DNA from: Paenibacillus sp. FSL R5-0490
GTDB taxonomy: Bacteria > Bacillota > Bacilli > Bacillales > Cytobacillaceae
Length of the DNA: 64,000 bases
Assembly (NCBI RefSeq): GCF_001956215.1
Contig: NZ_MRTQ01000017.1
Location: 1 to 64,000, forward strand
Reading direction: 5' to 3'
This document shows positions 24,598 to 33,433 of this stretch, piece after piece. The notes under the pieces are model-generated. The model was given only the letters and a program-made list of their open reading frames with translations, did no database searches and was not told the origin of the DNA. Every line of letters starts with the position of its first letter. Positions within the stretch are counted from its first letter, which is position 1. The position numbers and the translations under genes were made by a program.

Positions 24598-25659
24598 ATG
24601 ACAAATAAAGTGTTCATGGTATTGGCTTTTGCGGGTGTTCCGCTGTCTGTCATTGGAACATTGATGCACTGGTCCAATATATTGCTGTTTGTGATTTACT
24701 GCATCACGATTATCGCATTGGCCAGCTACATGGGAAGGGCGACAGAAAGCCTTGCCGTAGTAGCGGGTCCCCGAATTGGAGGGTTACTGAATGCCACCTT
24801 TGGAAATGCGGTTGAACTGATTATATCCATTTTCGCGTTAAAGGCCGGCCTGATCAGTGTCGTGCTTGCATCACTGACTGGATCTGTTTTGGGGAATTTG
24901 CTGTTAGTAGCAGGACTGTCATTTTTCGTTGGAGGAGTAAAATACAAGACCCAGTCTTTTAATGTCTTTGATGCACGCCACAATTCAGGACTTCTGATGT
25001 TTGCGGTCATTGTGGCTTTTGTAATCCCTGAGGTTTTTTCCATGACTATGGATGAAGCTGAAACGATTACGTTCAGCATCGGCATTTCTGTCATATTAAT
25101 CGCTCTGTATTTAGCGGCTTTGTTCTTCAAACTAGTCACCCACCGGGGTGTCTATCAATCAAAAGAAGAAGGCAAAAGCTCTCATGAGGAGGAAACCCCG
25201 GAATGGAGCAAAGGGAAGGCCATTGCGGTACTTGCCATTTCGACCATTGCCGTTGCCTATGTATCGGAGAATCTGGTACACACCTTTGAAACAGTCGGAG
25301 AAGCGTTTGGCTGGACAGAGCTGTTTATAGGGGTAGTGATTGTGGCCATCGTTGGAAATGCGGCAGAGCATGCTTCTGCCATCATTATGGCTTATAAAAA
25401 TAAAATGGACATTGCTGTTGAAATTGCTGTTGGTTCCACACTTCAGGTGGCGATGTTTGTAGCGCCAGTTCTCGTACTGCTTTCGCTGCTGTTCCCAACA
25501 GCCATGCCGCTTGTTTTTACATTGCCTGAGCTGATTGCCATGGTGACGGCTGTCCTGCTGATGATTGTCATCGGCAATGACGGGGAAACCAACTGGTTTG
25601 AAGGAGCCACTCTGCTGGCAGCTTACGTGATCATGGGAATCGGATTTTATCTTTTATAG
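24598..25659 (+). CDS. chaA: Calcium/proton exchanger ChaA
   Basis: 353 residues, two homologous halves with five to six helices each. The two cation-selectivity motifs of the CaCA superfamily are present: GGLLNATFGNAVELIISIFA in the first half and VVAIVGNAAEHASAIIMAYK in the second. An acidic loop lies between. Exports calcium in exchange for protons at the cell membrane. B. subtilis orthologue YfkE is at the same syntenic position. Confidence 0.95.
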   Translation: MTNKVFMVLAFAGVPLSVIGTLMHWSNILLFVIYCITIIALASYMGRATESLAVVAGPRIGGLLNATFGNAVELIISIFALKAGLISVVLASLTGSVLGNLLLVAGLSFFVGGVKYKTQSFNVFDARHNSGLLMFAVIVAFVIPEVFSMTMDEAETITFSIGISVILIALYLAALFFKLVTHRGVYQSKEEGKSSHEEETPEWSKGKAIAVLAISTIAVAYVSENLVHTFETVGEAFGWTELFIGVVIVAIVGNAAEHASAIIMAYKNKMDIAVEIAVGSTLQVAMFVAPVLVLLSLLFPTAMPLVFTLPELIAMVTAVLLMIVIGNDGETNWFEGATLLAAYVIMGIGFYLL

Positions 25660-25666
25660 CACATAG

Positions 25667-25705
25667 AAAACCGGCTCTGAAAATTCTCAGGGCCGGTTAT
25701 TTATA
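25667..25705. terminator. Bidirectional terminator after chaA
   Basis: AACCGGCTCTGA-aaatt-CTCAGGGCCGGTTATTT. On the minus strand it would end the small transcript described at 25670-25912. Confidence 0.85.
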
Positions 25706-25912
25706 TGGGTATTTAAGTACTTTTCTTAAAGGATTATGTTTTTTCAGAGAATAGTTCTGTTCGCTTTCTGTCATTGATCACCAACCTTCATGCTGATTTT
25801 TGATCATTAACCTGACTTGCAGATGACTTAACAAAAAAACGATTCTCCTCCTTTTACATAGTAGTGGGGTTAATTTCCACTGCCCTCCTTTAATTTAGTA
25901 ATCTCATTATAA
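25670..25912 (-). ncRNA. Predicted small minus-strand transcript with possible mini-ORFs
   Basis: An excellent promoter, TTTACA-N17-TATAAT, lies on the minus strand at 25904-25932. The RNA would begin with AAAGGAGGGC, then hairpin AGTGG...CCACT, then AAAGGAGGAGA, and end at the chaA hairpin. Mini-ORFs are visible: TTG 17-codon MLSHLQVRLMIKNQHEGW-like and ATG 25-codon MTESEQNYSLKKHNPLRK... (stop near 25696). Either a small RNA with Shine-Dalgarno-like sequences or a peptide operon. No coding gene is seen elsewhere in 25706-26068. Confidence 0.45.
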
Positions 25913-25932
25913 ACCTTTATTTGATATTTGTA
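25904..25932 (-). promoter_or_regulatory. Minus-strand sigma-A promoter
   Basis: TTTACA and TATAAT separated by exactly 17 bases on the minus strand. Neither gene flanking this interval (chaA, yfkD) is on that strand. Confidence 0.7.
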
Positions 25933-26068
25933 AATATTCTGATTTTTACAATTGTGTTACAAAATAATCGAAACAAAGCTTATTTTGCATGGGAGGGATA
26001 ATATCCCCTTTCTCCGAAAAAACTAATATCAACCTAAAAAGATTGTGACTTGAAAGGAGAAAGACACC

Positions 26069-26890
26069 ATGAAAAAATACGTAAGCATTCTTTTTTTAGG
26101 TCTTATACTATTGCTGTCATTCCATCCGGCCGCAGAAGCGCAGAAAGGGGCTGAGAAGCCGGCAAAACAGCCAGCGAAAGCAATCACTATCCCAAATTCG
26201 GTGCTGAATATAACGAAGGAAAATACGTATCCGAACCCTGCGCAGGATATGCCGACACTGCAGCCGAGCGAATTAACCCAGCAGCTCATTGATTCATCGA
26301 AGGTTACGATCGAAAATCCGGATCTCATCCGGATGCTGAATGAAACCTCTGTCAGCAGCACTCCATTCGCGCTTGGCTATAGAGCGATCATCTATCTCGG
26401 ACAGTGGCCGCTAAATTATGAGTCTGCCGAAACTTCCCCTAATTGGGAATATCAGCGGATAAACACGAATTATTTCGATAACCGGGGCGGCAAAGCGCCT
26501 TACCAGATTCATTATGTGCAGGAAGCCCAGAAGGTTGTCCGCGGGGGTCTGACTGCCAAGGTTCCCAATGCCGAGGATGTTAAAAAGATGATGCTCCTCA
26601 AAGCCATGGAGAAGTCAGGTCTGCCACTTGCTTTTGAAACGATTATAGGCGCGGGCACAAAAAAGGATCACATCTATAATATTCCGCCTAAAAGATTAGG
26701 CTATCTATACGGCTATGCTCCTGCCATCAACGAAAAGGGGAAAGTCACGTATGGAGAAGTGTATTTGATGCTGAAAGGCAGCAAAAAAATGATCGTCATT
26801 AAAAATGTCACTTCACAGGGAATAGGTGCCTGGATTCCGATCCAGGATCATGTGACATTCGGGTTTGTTGTTTCGGAAAGGCCGAGGTAA
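26069..26890 (+). CDS. yfkD: YfkD-family exported protein
   Basis: 273 residues. A signal peptide at about 1-26 (SILFLGLILLLSFHPAAEAQ) is followed by a soluble domain rich in Tyr/Trp (YLGQWPLNYESAE, YQRINTNYFDNRGG). The YfkD family is restricted to Bacillaceae and its function is unknown. AAAGGAGAAAG site before the ATG. The location between chaA and the radical SAM gene matches B. subtilis. Confidence 0.88.
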   Translation: MKKYVSILFLGLILLLSFHPAAEAQKGAEKPAKQPAKAITIPNSVLNITKENTYPNPAQDMPTLQPSELTQQLIDSSKVTIENPDLIRMLNETSVSSTPFALGYRAIIYLGQWPLNYESAETSPNWEYQRINTNYFDNRGGKAPYQIHYVQEAQKVVRGGLTAKVPNAEDVKKMMLLKAMEKSGLPLAFETIIGAGTKKDHIYNIPPKRLGYLYGYAPAINEKGKVTYGEVYLMLKGSKKMIVIKNVTSQGIGAWIPIQDHVTFGFVVSERPR

Positions 26891-26931
26891 AAAAATCAGC
26901 CAGCCCAATATCCGGGCTGGCTGATTTTTTT
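26891..26931. terminator. Bidirectional terminator between yfkD and yfkAB
   Basis: AAAAATCAGCCAGCCC-aatatcc-GGGCTGGCTGATTTTTT. A 16-bp stem with A and T runs on both sides. Confidence 0.92.
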
Positions 26932-28045
26932 AGATGTTCGAGCGCCTCGTCTTAAAGTTGGTTTCTTTATAATAGCTGTTTCTCACAAGAACGTTAGGGC
27001 CAAGGCATTTAACACCGGCACAATGACAGTTCAGTGAATCGGCAAGCTCCGTTCTGCTCCACTTATGATAAATATCCTCAAGCTGATCGGTCTGGATATT
27101 CCCAAGCGGCGGTGTATCGCCAAAATCAGTGACAATGACATCGCCCGTGAAAATATTAACATTAAGACGTGATCTTCCGTCAGGGTCATTTCGGACCGTC
27201 ACATTTCTGGAAGCGTGCAGTCTTCTCAGCAGCTCCAGGTCTTCCTTCTGACTGCTGCAGGCATAAAAGGGCAGGGTGCCAAACAGCATCCAGGTATCCT
27301 CATTCCGGACATCGAGAAGATGATGGATGGCTGATCTCATTTCTTCAAGAGTTAATGTTTCTAATGAGGAGGCGAAGTCTGAGGGGTACATAGGATGCAC
27401 CTCATGGCGCTGACAGTTCATTTCTTCCGTAATCTGTTTATGGATATTCTCAAGATAAGGCAATGTCCGTTTATTAAGCATGGTTTCAGCGGAAACCATT
27501 ACCCCGGCTTTTACGAGCTCCCTGCTGTTTTCAATCATCCTGTAAAAAAGGCGCTGGCGCTGCTCTATTGTCGGCTTTCGTTCCATCATTGCAAAGCCGC
27601 CTTCAATAAAGTCCTCCTCTGTTCCCCAGTTATGAGATATATGAAGGACATCCAAATAAGGAATAATTTTTTCATAACGGGCTAACTCAAGCGTCAGATT
27701 TGAATTAATCTGTGTTCTGACCCCTCTGTCGTGTGCATAGCGCAGCAGCGGCGCAACATAGTTTTCAACCGATTTTTTGGAAAGCATCGGCTCCCCGCCT
27801 GTTATGCTCAGTGATCTTAAAAGGGGAATTTCTTCCAGCCTTTTGAGAAGCAGATCGATTGGCAGTGCGTCAGGATCCTTCGGCTGAAGGGTATAGCCGA
27901 CAGCGCAGTGTTCGCAACGCATATTGCATAAGACTGTTGTGGTAAATTCAATATTTGAAAGCACCATTTTTCCGTGCTGATCGATGTCGGAATAAGCTTC
28001 CCATGGATCATATTCCGGTGTGATGGGTGAAAGTTGTGTTTTCAT
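26930..28045 (-). CDS. yfkAB: Radical SAM/CxCxxxxC motif protein YfkAB
   Basis: 371 residues. The radical SAM cluster motif CNMRCEHC (Cys40, 44, 47) is followed by SITGGEPML. A C-terminal second cluster-like motif reads CHCAGVKC. In B. subtilis 168 the homologue is split into yfkA and yfkB; here it is intact. Substrate unknown. Ribosome site AAGGAGATAC precedes the ATG. Confidence 0.9.
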   Translation of the reverse strand: MKTQLSPITPEYDPWEAYSDIDQHGKMVLSNIEFTTTVLCNMRCEHCAVGYTLQPKDPDALPIDLLLKRLEEIPLLRSLSITGGEPMLSKKSVENYVAPLLRYAHDRGVRTQINSNLTLELARYEKIIPYLDVLHISHNWGTEEDFIEGGFAMMERKPTIEQRQRLFYRMIENSRELVKAGVMVSAETMLNKRTLPYLENIHKQITEEMNCQRHEVHPMYPSDFASSLETLTLEEMRSAIHHLLDVRNEDTWMLFGTLPFYACSSQKEDLELLRRLHASRNVTVRNDPDGRSRLNVNIFTGDVIVTDFGDTPPLGNIQTDQLEDIYHKWSRTELADSLNCHCAGVKCLGPNVLVRNSYYKETNFKTRRSNI

Positions 28046-28139
28046 ATGTATCTCCTTAAAAAATCTAAGTCCTTTGTCATTATTTAATCTTTGGGATCTA
28101 TTGTCAATCGATAGTTAGTACTAAAAATAACATAATAAC

Positions 28140-28164
28140 GTTTAATTTCTCCTCCTGCGGGAAT
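28140..28164 (+). promoter_or_regulatory. Sigma-B type promoter of second YtxH gene
   Basis: GTTTAA (28140-28145), 13 bases, GGGAAT (28159-28164). Confidence 0.8.
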
Positions 28165-28216
28165 TAACTCAATATCAAACGAGTAACACTTTTAAACCAA
28201 AGAGGAGGAAATGAAC

Positions 28217-28846
28217 ATGGAACAGAATAACACTTATAATACGACAAACTCAACAACTGCTTTGAGGTCTGATTACGGTCAGAATATGGACATGAATTAT
28301 GACAATGGACAAAACAGCAAGCTGATGAAAGGGATTGTGATTGGCGGTATTATTGGCGGTGCCTTAGCTATGCTTGATACCTCTACAAGAACGAAAGTAA
28401 AAACGAAAGCAATGGATCTTAAGGATTCTTCTGCAAATCTCATTTCAGAAGTAAGGGAGAATCCCGGTGATGTAAAGGAAAATATGATTAACCAGTTCAA
28501 GAGTGCTTCCAATACCCTGAAAGATGCCATTAAAGACGCACAGAGTTTATATCAGCGCGTCAATGAAGATGTTTTCGGTAACATGGATGTGGTAAAGGAA
28601 GTGTCAACCGACGCTATGTCAACAGCCAAGGATGCGAAAAGCGAGCTGGCTGATATCGGTTCAAAAGTGAAAGAGGCTGGCTCGGAATTAATGGAAAGCC
28701 CTGTTGAAAACAGTGGAACTTCCACAGGCTCGAACTATCAAGGTTCAGGCGCAGTGAGCAGCACAAATACGGCTTTTCCGGCAGAGCGCGGTGAAAGTGC
28801 AGTTACCTACAGCCCTGAGACTCAAAAAAACAGCAATAACCTTTAA
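28217..28846 (+). CDS. YtxH-family general stress protein, long form
   Basis: About 209 residues. Asn/Thr-rich N-terminus, hydrophobic segment KGIVIGGIIGGALAMLD (about 36-52), helical region with repeated heptad character (Lys/Asp/Ala-rich), and a disordered Ser/Thr/Asn tail. The ATG at 28217 is preferred to 28211 because AGAGGAGG then has an 8-base spacing. The upstream promoter fits sigma-B. Paralogous in plan to the protein at 17836 (both have GGALxxLDxSTR). Confidence 0.82.
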   Translation: MEQNNTYNTTNSTTALRSDYGQNMDMNYDNGQNSKLMKGIVIGGIIGGALAMLDTSTRTKVKTKAMDLKDSSANLISEVRENPGDVKENMINQFKSASNTLKDAIKDAQSLYQRVNEDVFGNMDVVKEVSTDAMSTAKDAKSELADIGSKVKEAGSELMESPVENSGTSTGSNYQGSGAVSSTNTAFPAERGESAVTYSPETQKNSNNL

Positions 28847-28861
28847 TAGATGATATGAAAA

Positions 28862-28892
28862 TCCTCTGCTCTTATGAGTGGAGGGTTTTTTA
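28862..28892 (+). terminator. Terminator after YtxH gene
   Basis: CCTCTGCTC-ttat-GAGTGGAGG then GTTTTTTA. Confidence 0.85.
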
Positions 28893-28984
28893 TTGGGTTT
28901 TTTTCCTTATGATGGTTGTTTTATAAATACACGGCGGGGGTAACCCTTAGTTATAGGTACAGGACAATTTTTGGAGGTTACATT

Positions 28985-30691
28985 ATGGGTTATAGACGAG
29001 GGAAATCATTATCAAACGATATGGAAAAGCAATCACACGAAAGAGAAACAGCTGTTGGTACTGTGGGGATGGTCGTCAGTCCTCATTCAGTTGCCACAGA
29101 TATCGGTGAAAAAATATTGCGGGAGGGCGGCAATGCAGTAGATGCTGCAGCAGCCATTCAATTTGCTCTTAATGTCGTAGAACCAATGATGACAGGTATT
29201 GGCGGAAGCGGATTTTTAATGGTATACGACAATAAAAAGAAAGATGTAAAAATATATGATGGCCACACGCGGGCGCCAAAAGGCGTGCATCCGGAAATGT
29301 TTCTCGATGACAGCGGGGAAGTAATCGATTTTCGCAAACGCTCTACTCATGGGTCAGCGGTGGGCATTCCGGGTATCTTAAAGGCTTTTGATACAGCTCT
29401 TGAGGAACACGGCTCCAAGCCGTTAGCCGATCTGATCCAGCCGGCAATCGAAGCTGCTGAGAGCGGTGTGGAAGTGAACTGGGTACTGGAGGAAGCACTT
29501 CAGAACTTTCATTACAGACTTGGTGAAGAGGCTAAAGCTTTCTATTTTCCTGAAGGAAAAACTCTGAAGGAGGGCGACAGGTTAGTTAAGGATCATTTAG
29601 CCCAGACATTCCGGATCCTGCAAAAAGAAGGCATTTCTTCTTTTTACGAGGGGGAGATCGCAGAAGCAATAATAAAGAGTCTTAAAGAAGAAGGCGGCTT
29701 TATGACGCTTGAGGACCTGAAGAATTACCGTCTTACGATTGATGAAGCGATATGGGGCGAGTATAAAGGCTATAAGATTGCTTCGTCCGCACCACCGAGT
29801 GCAGGCGGAGTAACCGTCATTCAAATACTGAAAATCCTGGAGAAGTTTGATCTAAGCCAATATGATCCAAAGTCCTGGGAGAAGTATTATCTGATTACAG
29901 AAGCCATGCGCTTGGCGTTTGCTGACAAAGTTGCCTATTCAGGTGATCCGGAATTTTCAGATCTCCCGATTGAAGGGCTGCTTCACGATGATTATATTGC
30001 TGAAAGGGTCAAATTCATTAATTTTAAAAGAAGAAATGATGCCATCGATTTTGGGAACCCATGGAAATACCAGGAGGGCGAACCAAAGCAGATTATCCGC
30101 CAGCCGGATGATTTAGAGAAAAGTGAAACGACCCATTTCACGGTTGTCGACCAATGGGGCAATATTGCTGCATGTACATCAACCGTTGAGCACCCATTTG
30201 GGTCAGGTATTATGGTAAAGGGCTACGGATTTTTATTAAACAATGAGCTGACAGACTTTGATGCCAACCCTGGCGGCATCAATGAACCAAAACCGGATAA
30301 AAGGCCGGTCAGCTGTAAAAGCCCGACGATTCTGTTTAAAGATGATCAGCCTGTCCTGACACTCGGTTCTCCAGGCGGACCGACCATTATCGGCTCGGTT
30401 TTCCAGACGATCGTGAATGTTATTGATCATAACATGAATTTAAAGGAAGCGATTGAAGAGCCCCGGATTTTTGCCACAACAGGTCCGCTTATTGAATGGG
30501 AACCGGGCATCAGCATGGAATCCAAGGGAGAAATGGAGTCCATGGGGTACGAATTTGGAGATAAGCCAAGCCGGATTGGAAATGTTCAGGCCATCCAGAT
30601 CGACCGGGAGAAAGGCCGTTTATTTGGAGCGGCTGACTCCAGCCGTGAAGGAAAGGCAGCCGGAATTACTGAGGAGCAAATAAAGAGCTGA
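28985..30691 (+). CDS. Gamma-glutamyltransferase, probably intracellular
   Basis: 568 residues from the ATG at 28985 (TTTGGAGGT upstream). Ntn-hydrolase family: large subunit with GGNAVDAAAAIQFALNVVEP and TGIGGSGF, self-cleavage before Thr382 in SETTHFTVVD, and the small-subunit oxyanion region LGSPGGPTIIG. Splits gamma-glutamyl bonds of glutathione or poly-gamma-glutamate. It starts MGYRRGKSLSNDMEKQ with no signal peptide, unlike secreted GGT, and resembles YwrD-type proteins. Confidence 0.88.
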   Translation: MGYRRGKSLSNDMEKQSHERETAVGTVGMVVSPHSVATDIGEKILREGGNAVDAAAAIQFALNVVEPMMTGIGGSGFLMVYDNKKKDVKIYDGHTRAPKGVHPEMFLDDSGEVIDFRKRSTHGSAVGIPGILKAFDTALEEHGSKPLADLIQPAIEAAESGVEVNWVLEEALQNFHYRLGEEAKAFYFPEGKTLKEGDRLVKDHLAQTFRILQKEGISSFYEGEIAEAIIKSLKEEGGFMTLEDLKNYRLTIDEAIWGEYKGYKIASSAPPSAGGVTVIQILKILEKFDLSQYDPKSWEKYYLITEAMRLAFADKVAYSGDPEFSDLPIEGLLHDDYIAERVKFINFKRRNDAIDFGNPWKYQEGEPKQIIRQPDDLEKSETTHFTVVDQWGNIAACTSTVEHPFGSGIMVKGYGFLLNNELTDFDANPGGINEPKPDKRPVSCKSPTILFKDDQPVLTLGSPGGPTIIGSVFQTIVNVIDHNMNLKEAIEEPRIFATTGPLIEWEPGISMESKGEMESMGYEFGDKPSRIGNVQAIQIDREKGRLFGAADSSREGKAAGITEEQIKS

Positions 30692-30722
30692 TGCCGTTTT
30701 GGCATCAGCTTTTCTTTTGGCC
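30686..30722 (+). terminator. Terminator between GGT and DUF421 genes
   Basis: AGCTGATGCC-gttt-TGGCATCAGCT then TTTCTTTT. Confidence 0.85.
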
Positions 30723-31223
30723 AATATCAGACAAGGTGCTCATCGTGCTGGTTGAACTGCTCCTTTGAATAACTGACATACTGCCGTCAGTTTCAAACAC
30801 AACCGCTTCAATTTCATCCATTGAGGAATGACCGCCAGAGCGCACTGCCTGCAGCACTTCTGATCGTAAAACCCTGTTCTCTTTTAAAGCCGATTCAACG
30901 AAATGGCCTCTATAATAGAGAAGTTCTGGACTGGCTTTTACGAGCTTATTGAATTTGGCTGAATGAAGAGATAGCCAGGAAACGATATACTGCAGGCTGA
31001 TCAGTAGAATATAAGCAGTCAGCCCCTCGGCAAGTGATACCTGTTTATTAAGGAATATAGTGGCAAGGGTAGAGCCGATGGCAACTGTAACCACTAAATC
31101 AAATGCATTCATTTTGGTTAAGGTTCTTTTTCCTGCTACCCTTAGGAATATAACCAGGAATATATAACTCATTGCCCCAATCGAGAGAACTCTCCATATG
31201 TCCTGCCAGCTGGAAAAAAGCAT
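30705..31223 (-). CDS. DUF421 membrane protein
   Basis: 172 residues. Three N-terminal membrane helices (WRVLSIGAMSYIFLVIFLRV first), the family signature RVAGKRTLTKMNAFDLVVTV followed by AIGSTLATIFL, then a soluble domain with VRSGGHSSMDEIEAVVFETD. Related to B. subtilis YdfR/YetF-type proteins found in spores. Role not established. The C-terminal Ser/Thr-rich tail runs into the shared terminator. Confidence 0.87.
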   Translation of the reverse strand: MLFSSWQDIWRVLSIGAMSYIFLVIFLRVAGKRTLTKMNAFDLVVTVAIGSTLATIFLNKQVSLAEGLTAYILLISLQYIVSWLSLHSAKFNKLVKASPELLYYRGHFVESALKENRVLRSEVLQAVRSGGHSSMDEIEAVVFETDGSMSVIQRSSSTSTMSTLSDIGQKKS

Positions 31224-31400
31224 GGTTTGCCTCCCTTCTATATAGTGTCTATTCCTTTTAAAGGAAGACAGTAAACGGACGATTTTTTATTCGTTTTCAT
31301 GTTGCAGGGTGGCATTGACGGGTATATTAAGTAAAAACACTTATTTGCTGAAACAGCAGATTTCATGTAGGATGTAATCGAGACGAAAGGAGAGAACGTT

Positions 31401-31583
31401 TTGGGCAGTCCGATTCAAGATAAAAATTCACAGGTTACTTTTCTAAAACAGCGCTTAAATATGTTCCTGGACGTACTGGAAGCTATTGAGCCGGAAGACA
31501 CTGAAATCGAAGACATCGACCGTCTGATTGAAATGATCGATGACCTCGAATCCAAATGCCGTGAATTTAATAACCGCGATTAA
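31401..31583 (+). CDS. SE1561-family small acidic protein
   Basis: 60 residues, TTG start 8 bases after AAAGGAGAGA. All helical and acidic: FLKQRLNMFLDVLEAIEPED then EDIDRLIEMIDDLESKCREF. Matches the SE1561 family as I remember it; function unknown. Directly followed by a terminator, so it is a single gene. Confidence 0.75.
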   Translation: MGSPIQDKNSQVTFLKQRLNMFLDVLEAIEPEDTEIEDIDRLIEMIDDLESKCREFNNRD

Positions 31584-31584
31584 C

Positions 31585-31613
31585 AATAGGAGCCTGAGGG
31601 CTCTTTTTTATTT
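31585..31613 (+). terminator. Terminator after SE1561-family gene
   Basis: GAGCC-tga-GGGCTC then TTTTTTA. Confidence 0.8.
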
Positions 31614-31761
31614 GCGGGAAATTCCTTTTTCACCCTGTAAACGATTGCAACCTTTGTCTTTAAATACAATCAAGATAGGAGTATAATGATAGACGATTAA
31701 TAATTATAATTTTCTTAAAAGATATAGCGATATAGGGAGCAAAGGGAAGGGGACTAAAGCA

Positions 31762-33315
31762 ATGAATATCGACAAATTTCAGGAAAGCATGTATCAGCTG
31801 ATTGTTGAGACATCCACGAATCTTCCGCGTGACGTGCGCCGTGCGATCAAATCAGCGAAAGAAAGAGAAAATGCCGGCACGAGAGCGGCGATGAGCTTAG
31901 ATACGATTACTAATAATATTAAAATGGCTGATGATAATGTGTCGCCAATCTGCCAGGATACCGGCTTGCCGACATTCAAAATCAAGACGCCTGTCGGTGC
32001 GAACCAGCTGGTCATGAAAGAAGCGATTAAAAACGCAATTGTCCAGGCAACCAAGGACGGAAAGCTTCGGCCGAACTCTGTTGATTCTTTGACAGGAGCC
32101 AACAGCGGGGACAATCTTGGCTTTGGCACTCCCGTTATTAAATTCGAGCAATGGGAAAAAGACTATATTGACGCGCGCCTGATTCTAAAAGGCGGCGGCT
32201 GTGAAAATAAAAATATCCAATACAGCCTTCCATGTGAACTTGAAGGCCTTGGCCGCGCTGGACGCGACCTGGATGGAATCCGCAAGTGCATCATGCACTC
32301 TGTTTACCAGGCCCAGGGACAGGGCTGCAGCGCCGGTTTCATCGGTGTGGGAATTGGGGGAGACCGCTCTTCAGGCTACGACCTGGCGAAAGAGCAGCTG
32401 TTCCGTTCTGTAGATGATGTGAACCCGAATGAAGATCTTCGCAAGCTTGAAGATTATGTGATGGAAAATGCCAATGAGCTTGGCATCGGAACAATGGGCT
32501 TCGGCGGGGAAACCACGCTTCTAGGCTGTAAAGTCGGTGTGATGAACCGCATTCCGGCAAGCTTCTTCGTATCTGTTGCTTATAATTGCTGGGCGTTCCG
32601 CCGACTTGGCGTGGCAATCAGCATGGAAACAGGCGAAATTAATGAATGGATGTACCAGGAAGGCGAGTACATCGACTTTGGTGCAACTGAAGCTGAACTG
32701 GAGACAGCGGCAGCAGCAGAAACAGCAGAGCAAACTAACATCGTGACATTGCAGGCGCCGATTACGGAAGAACAGATTCGCGGTCTTAAGGTCGGTGATG
32801 TCGTTCAAATCAACGGCATGATGTACACTGGACGCGACGCCATCCACCACCACTTAATGGATCATGATGCACCAGTTGACCTTAATGGACAGGTTATCTA
32901 CCACTGCGGTCCGGTCATGATGAAAGATGAAGACGGCAAGTGGCATGTAAAAGCAGCAGGTCCGACTACAAGTATTCGTGAGGAGCCTTATCAGGGTGAC
33001 ATCATGAAAAAGTTCGGTATCCGTGCTGTAATCGGAAAAGGCGGAATGGGGCCGAAAACATTGGCAGCACTTCAGGAGCATGGGGGCGTTTACTTAAATG
33101 CGATTGGCGGAGCTGCACAATATTATGCAGACTGCATCAAGTCTGTTGAAGGTGTGGACCTGATGGAATTCGGCATTCCTGAAGCTATGTGGCACCTTAA
33201 GGTTGAAGGCTTTACCGCAGTGGTGACAATGGATTCACACGGCAACAGCCTTCATCGTGATGTAGATAAATCTTCACTTGAGAAATTGGCTCAATTTAAA
33301 GAGCGTGTATTTTAA
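31762..33315 (+). CDS. fumA: Class I fumarate hydratase
   Basis: 517 residues, iron-sulphur fumarase with both catalytic domains in one chain. The N-terminal domain has SPICQDTGLPTF (cluster Cys), GGGCENKNIQYSLPC and QGQGCSAGFIGVGIGGDRSS. The C-terminal beta domain has HCGPVM and GKGGMGPKTLAAL. Interconverts fumarate and malate in the TCA cycle with an oxygen-sensitive 4Fe-4S centre. Ends in a clean terminator. B. subtilis itself uses class II CitG, so this gene is extra to that model. Confidence 0.93.
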   Translation: MNIDKFQESMYQLIVETSTNLPRDVRRAIKSAKERENAGTRAAMSLDTITNNIKMADDNVSPICQDTGLPTFKIKTPVGANQLVMKEAIKNAIVQATKDGKLRPNSVDSLTGANSGDNLGFGTPVIKFEQWEKDYIDARLILKGGGCENKNIQYSLPCELEGLGRAGRDLDGIRKCIMHSVYQAQGQGCSAGFIGVGIGGDRSSGYDLAKEQLFRSVDDVNPNEDLRKLEDYVMENANELGIGTMGFGGETTLLGCKVGVMNRIPASFFVSVAYNCWAFRRLGVAISMETGEINEWMYQEGEYIDFGATEAELETAAAAETAEQTNIVTLQAPITEEQIRGLKVGDVVQINGMMYTGRDAIHHHLMDHDAPVDLNGQVIYHCGPVMMKDEDGKWHVKAAGPTTSIREEPYQGDIMKKFGIRAVIGKGGMGPKTLAALQEHGGVYLNAIGGAAQYYADCIKSVEGVDLMEFGIPEAMWHLKVEGFTAVVTMDSHGNSLHRDVDKSSLEKLAQFKERVF

Positions 33316-33325
33316 TATTGGAACG

Positions 33326-33357
33326 AGAGAGACTGCATGCGGTCTCTCTTTTTTTGT
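33326..33357 (+). terminator. Terminator after fumarase
   Basis: GAGAGACTGCATGCGGTCTCTC with seven T. Confidence 0.9.
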
Positions 33358-33379
33358 GCATTTTTGCCAGCCGTTTCTG

Positions 33380-33409
33380 TGAATGTTTTTTTTTCATTCA
33401 CAAACACTA
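33380..33409 (+). promoter_or_regulatory. Sigma-G type forespore promoter of pdaA
   Basis: TGAATG (33380-33385), 17 bases, AACACTA (33403-33409), close to the sigma-G consensus TGAATA / CATACTA. PdaA is made in the forespore in B. subtilis. Confidence 0.6.
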
Positions 33410-33433
33410 AGAAAAAATATTGGAGGAGCTCAG

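Noticed and set aside
26029-26361. Minus-strand ORF over the yfkD start
   Set aside because: Shadow of yfkD. Composition is irregular and it overlaps the signal peptide coding region antisense.
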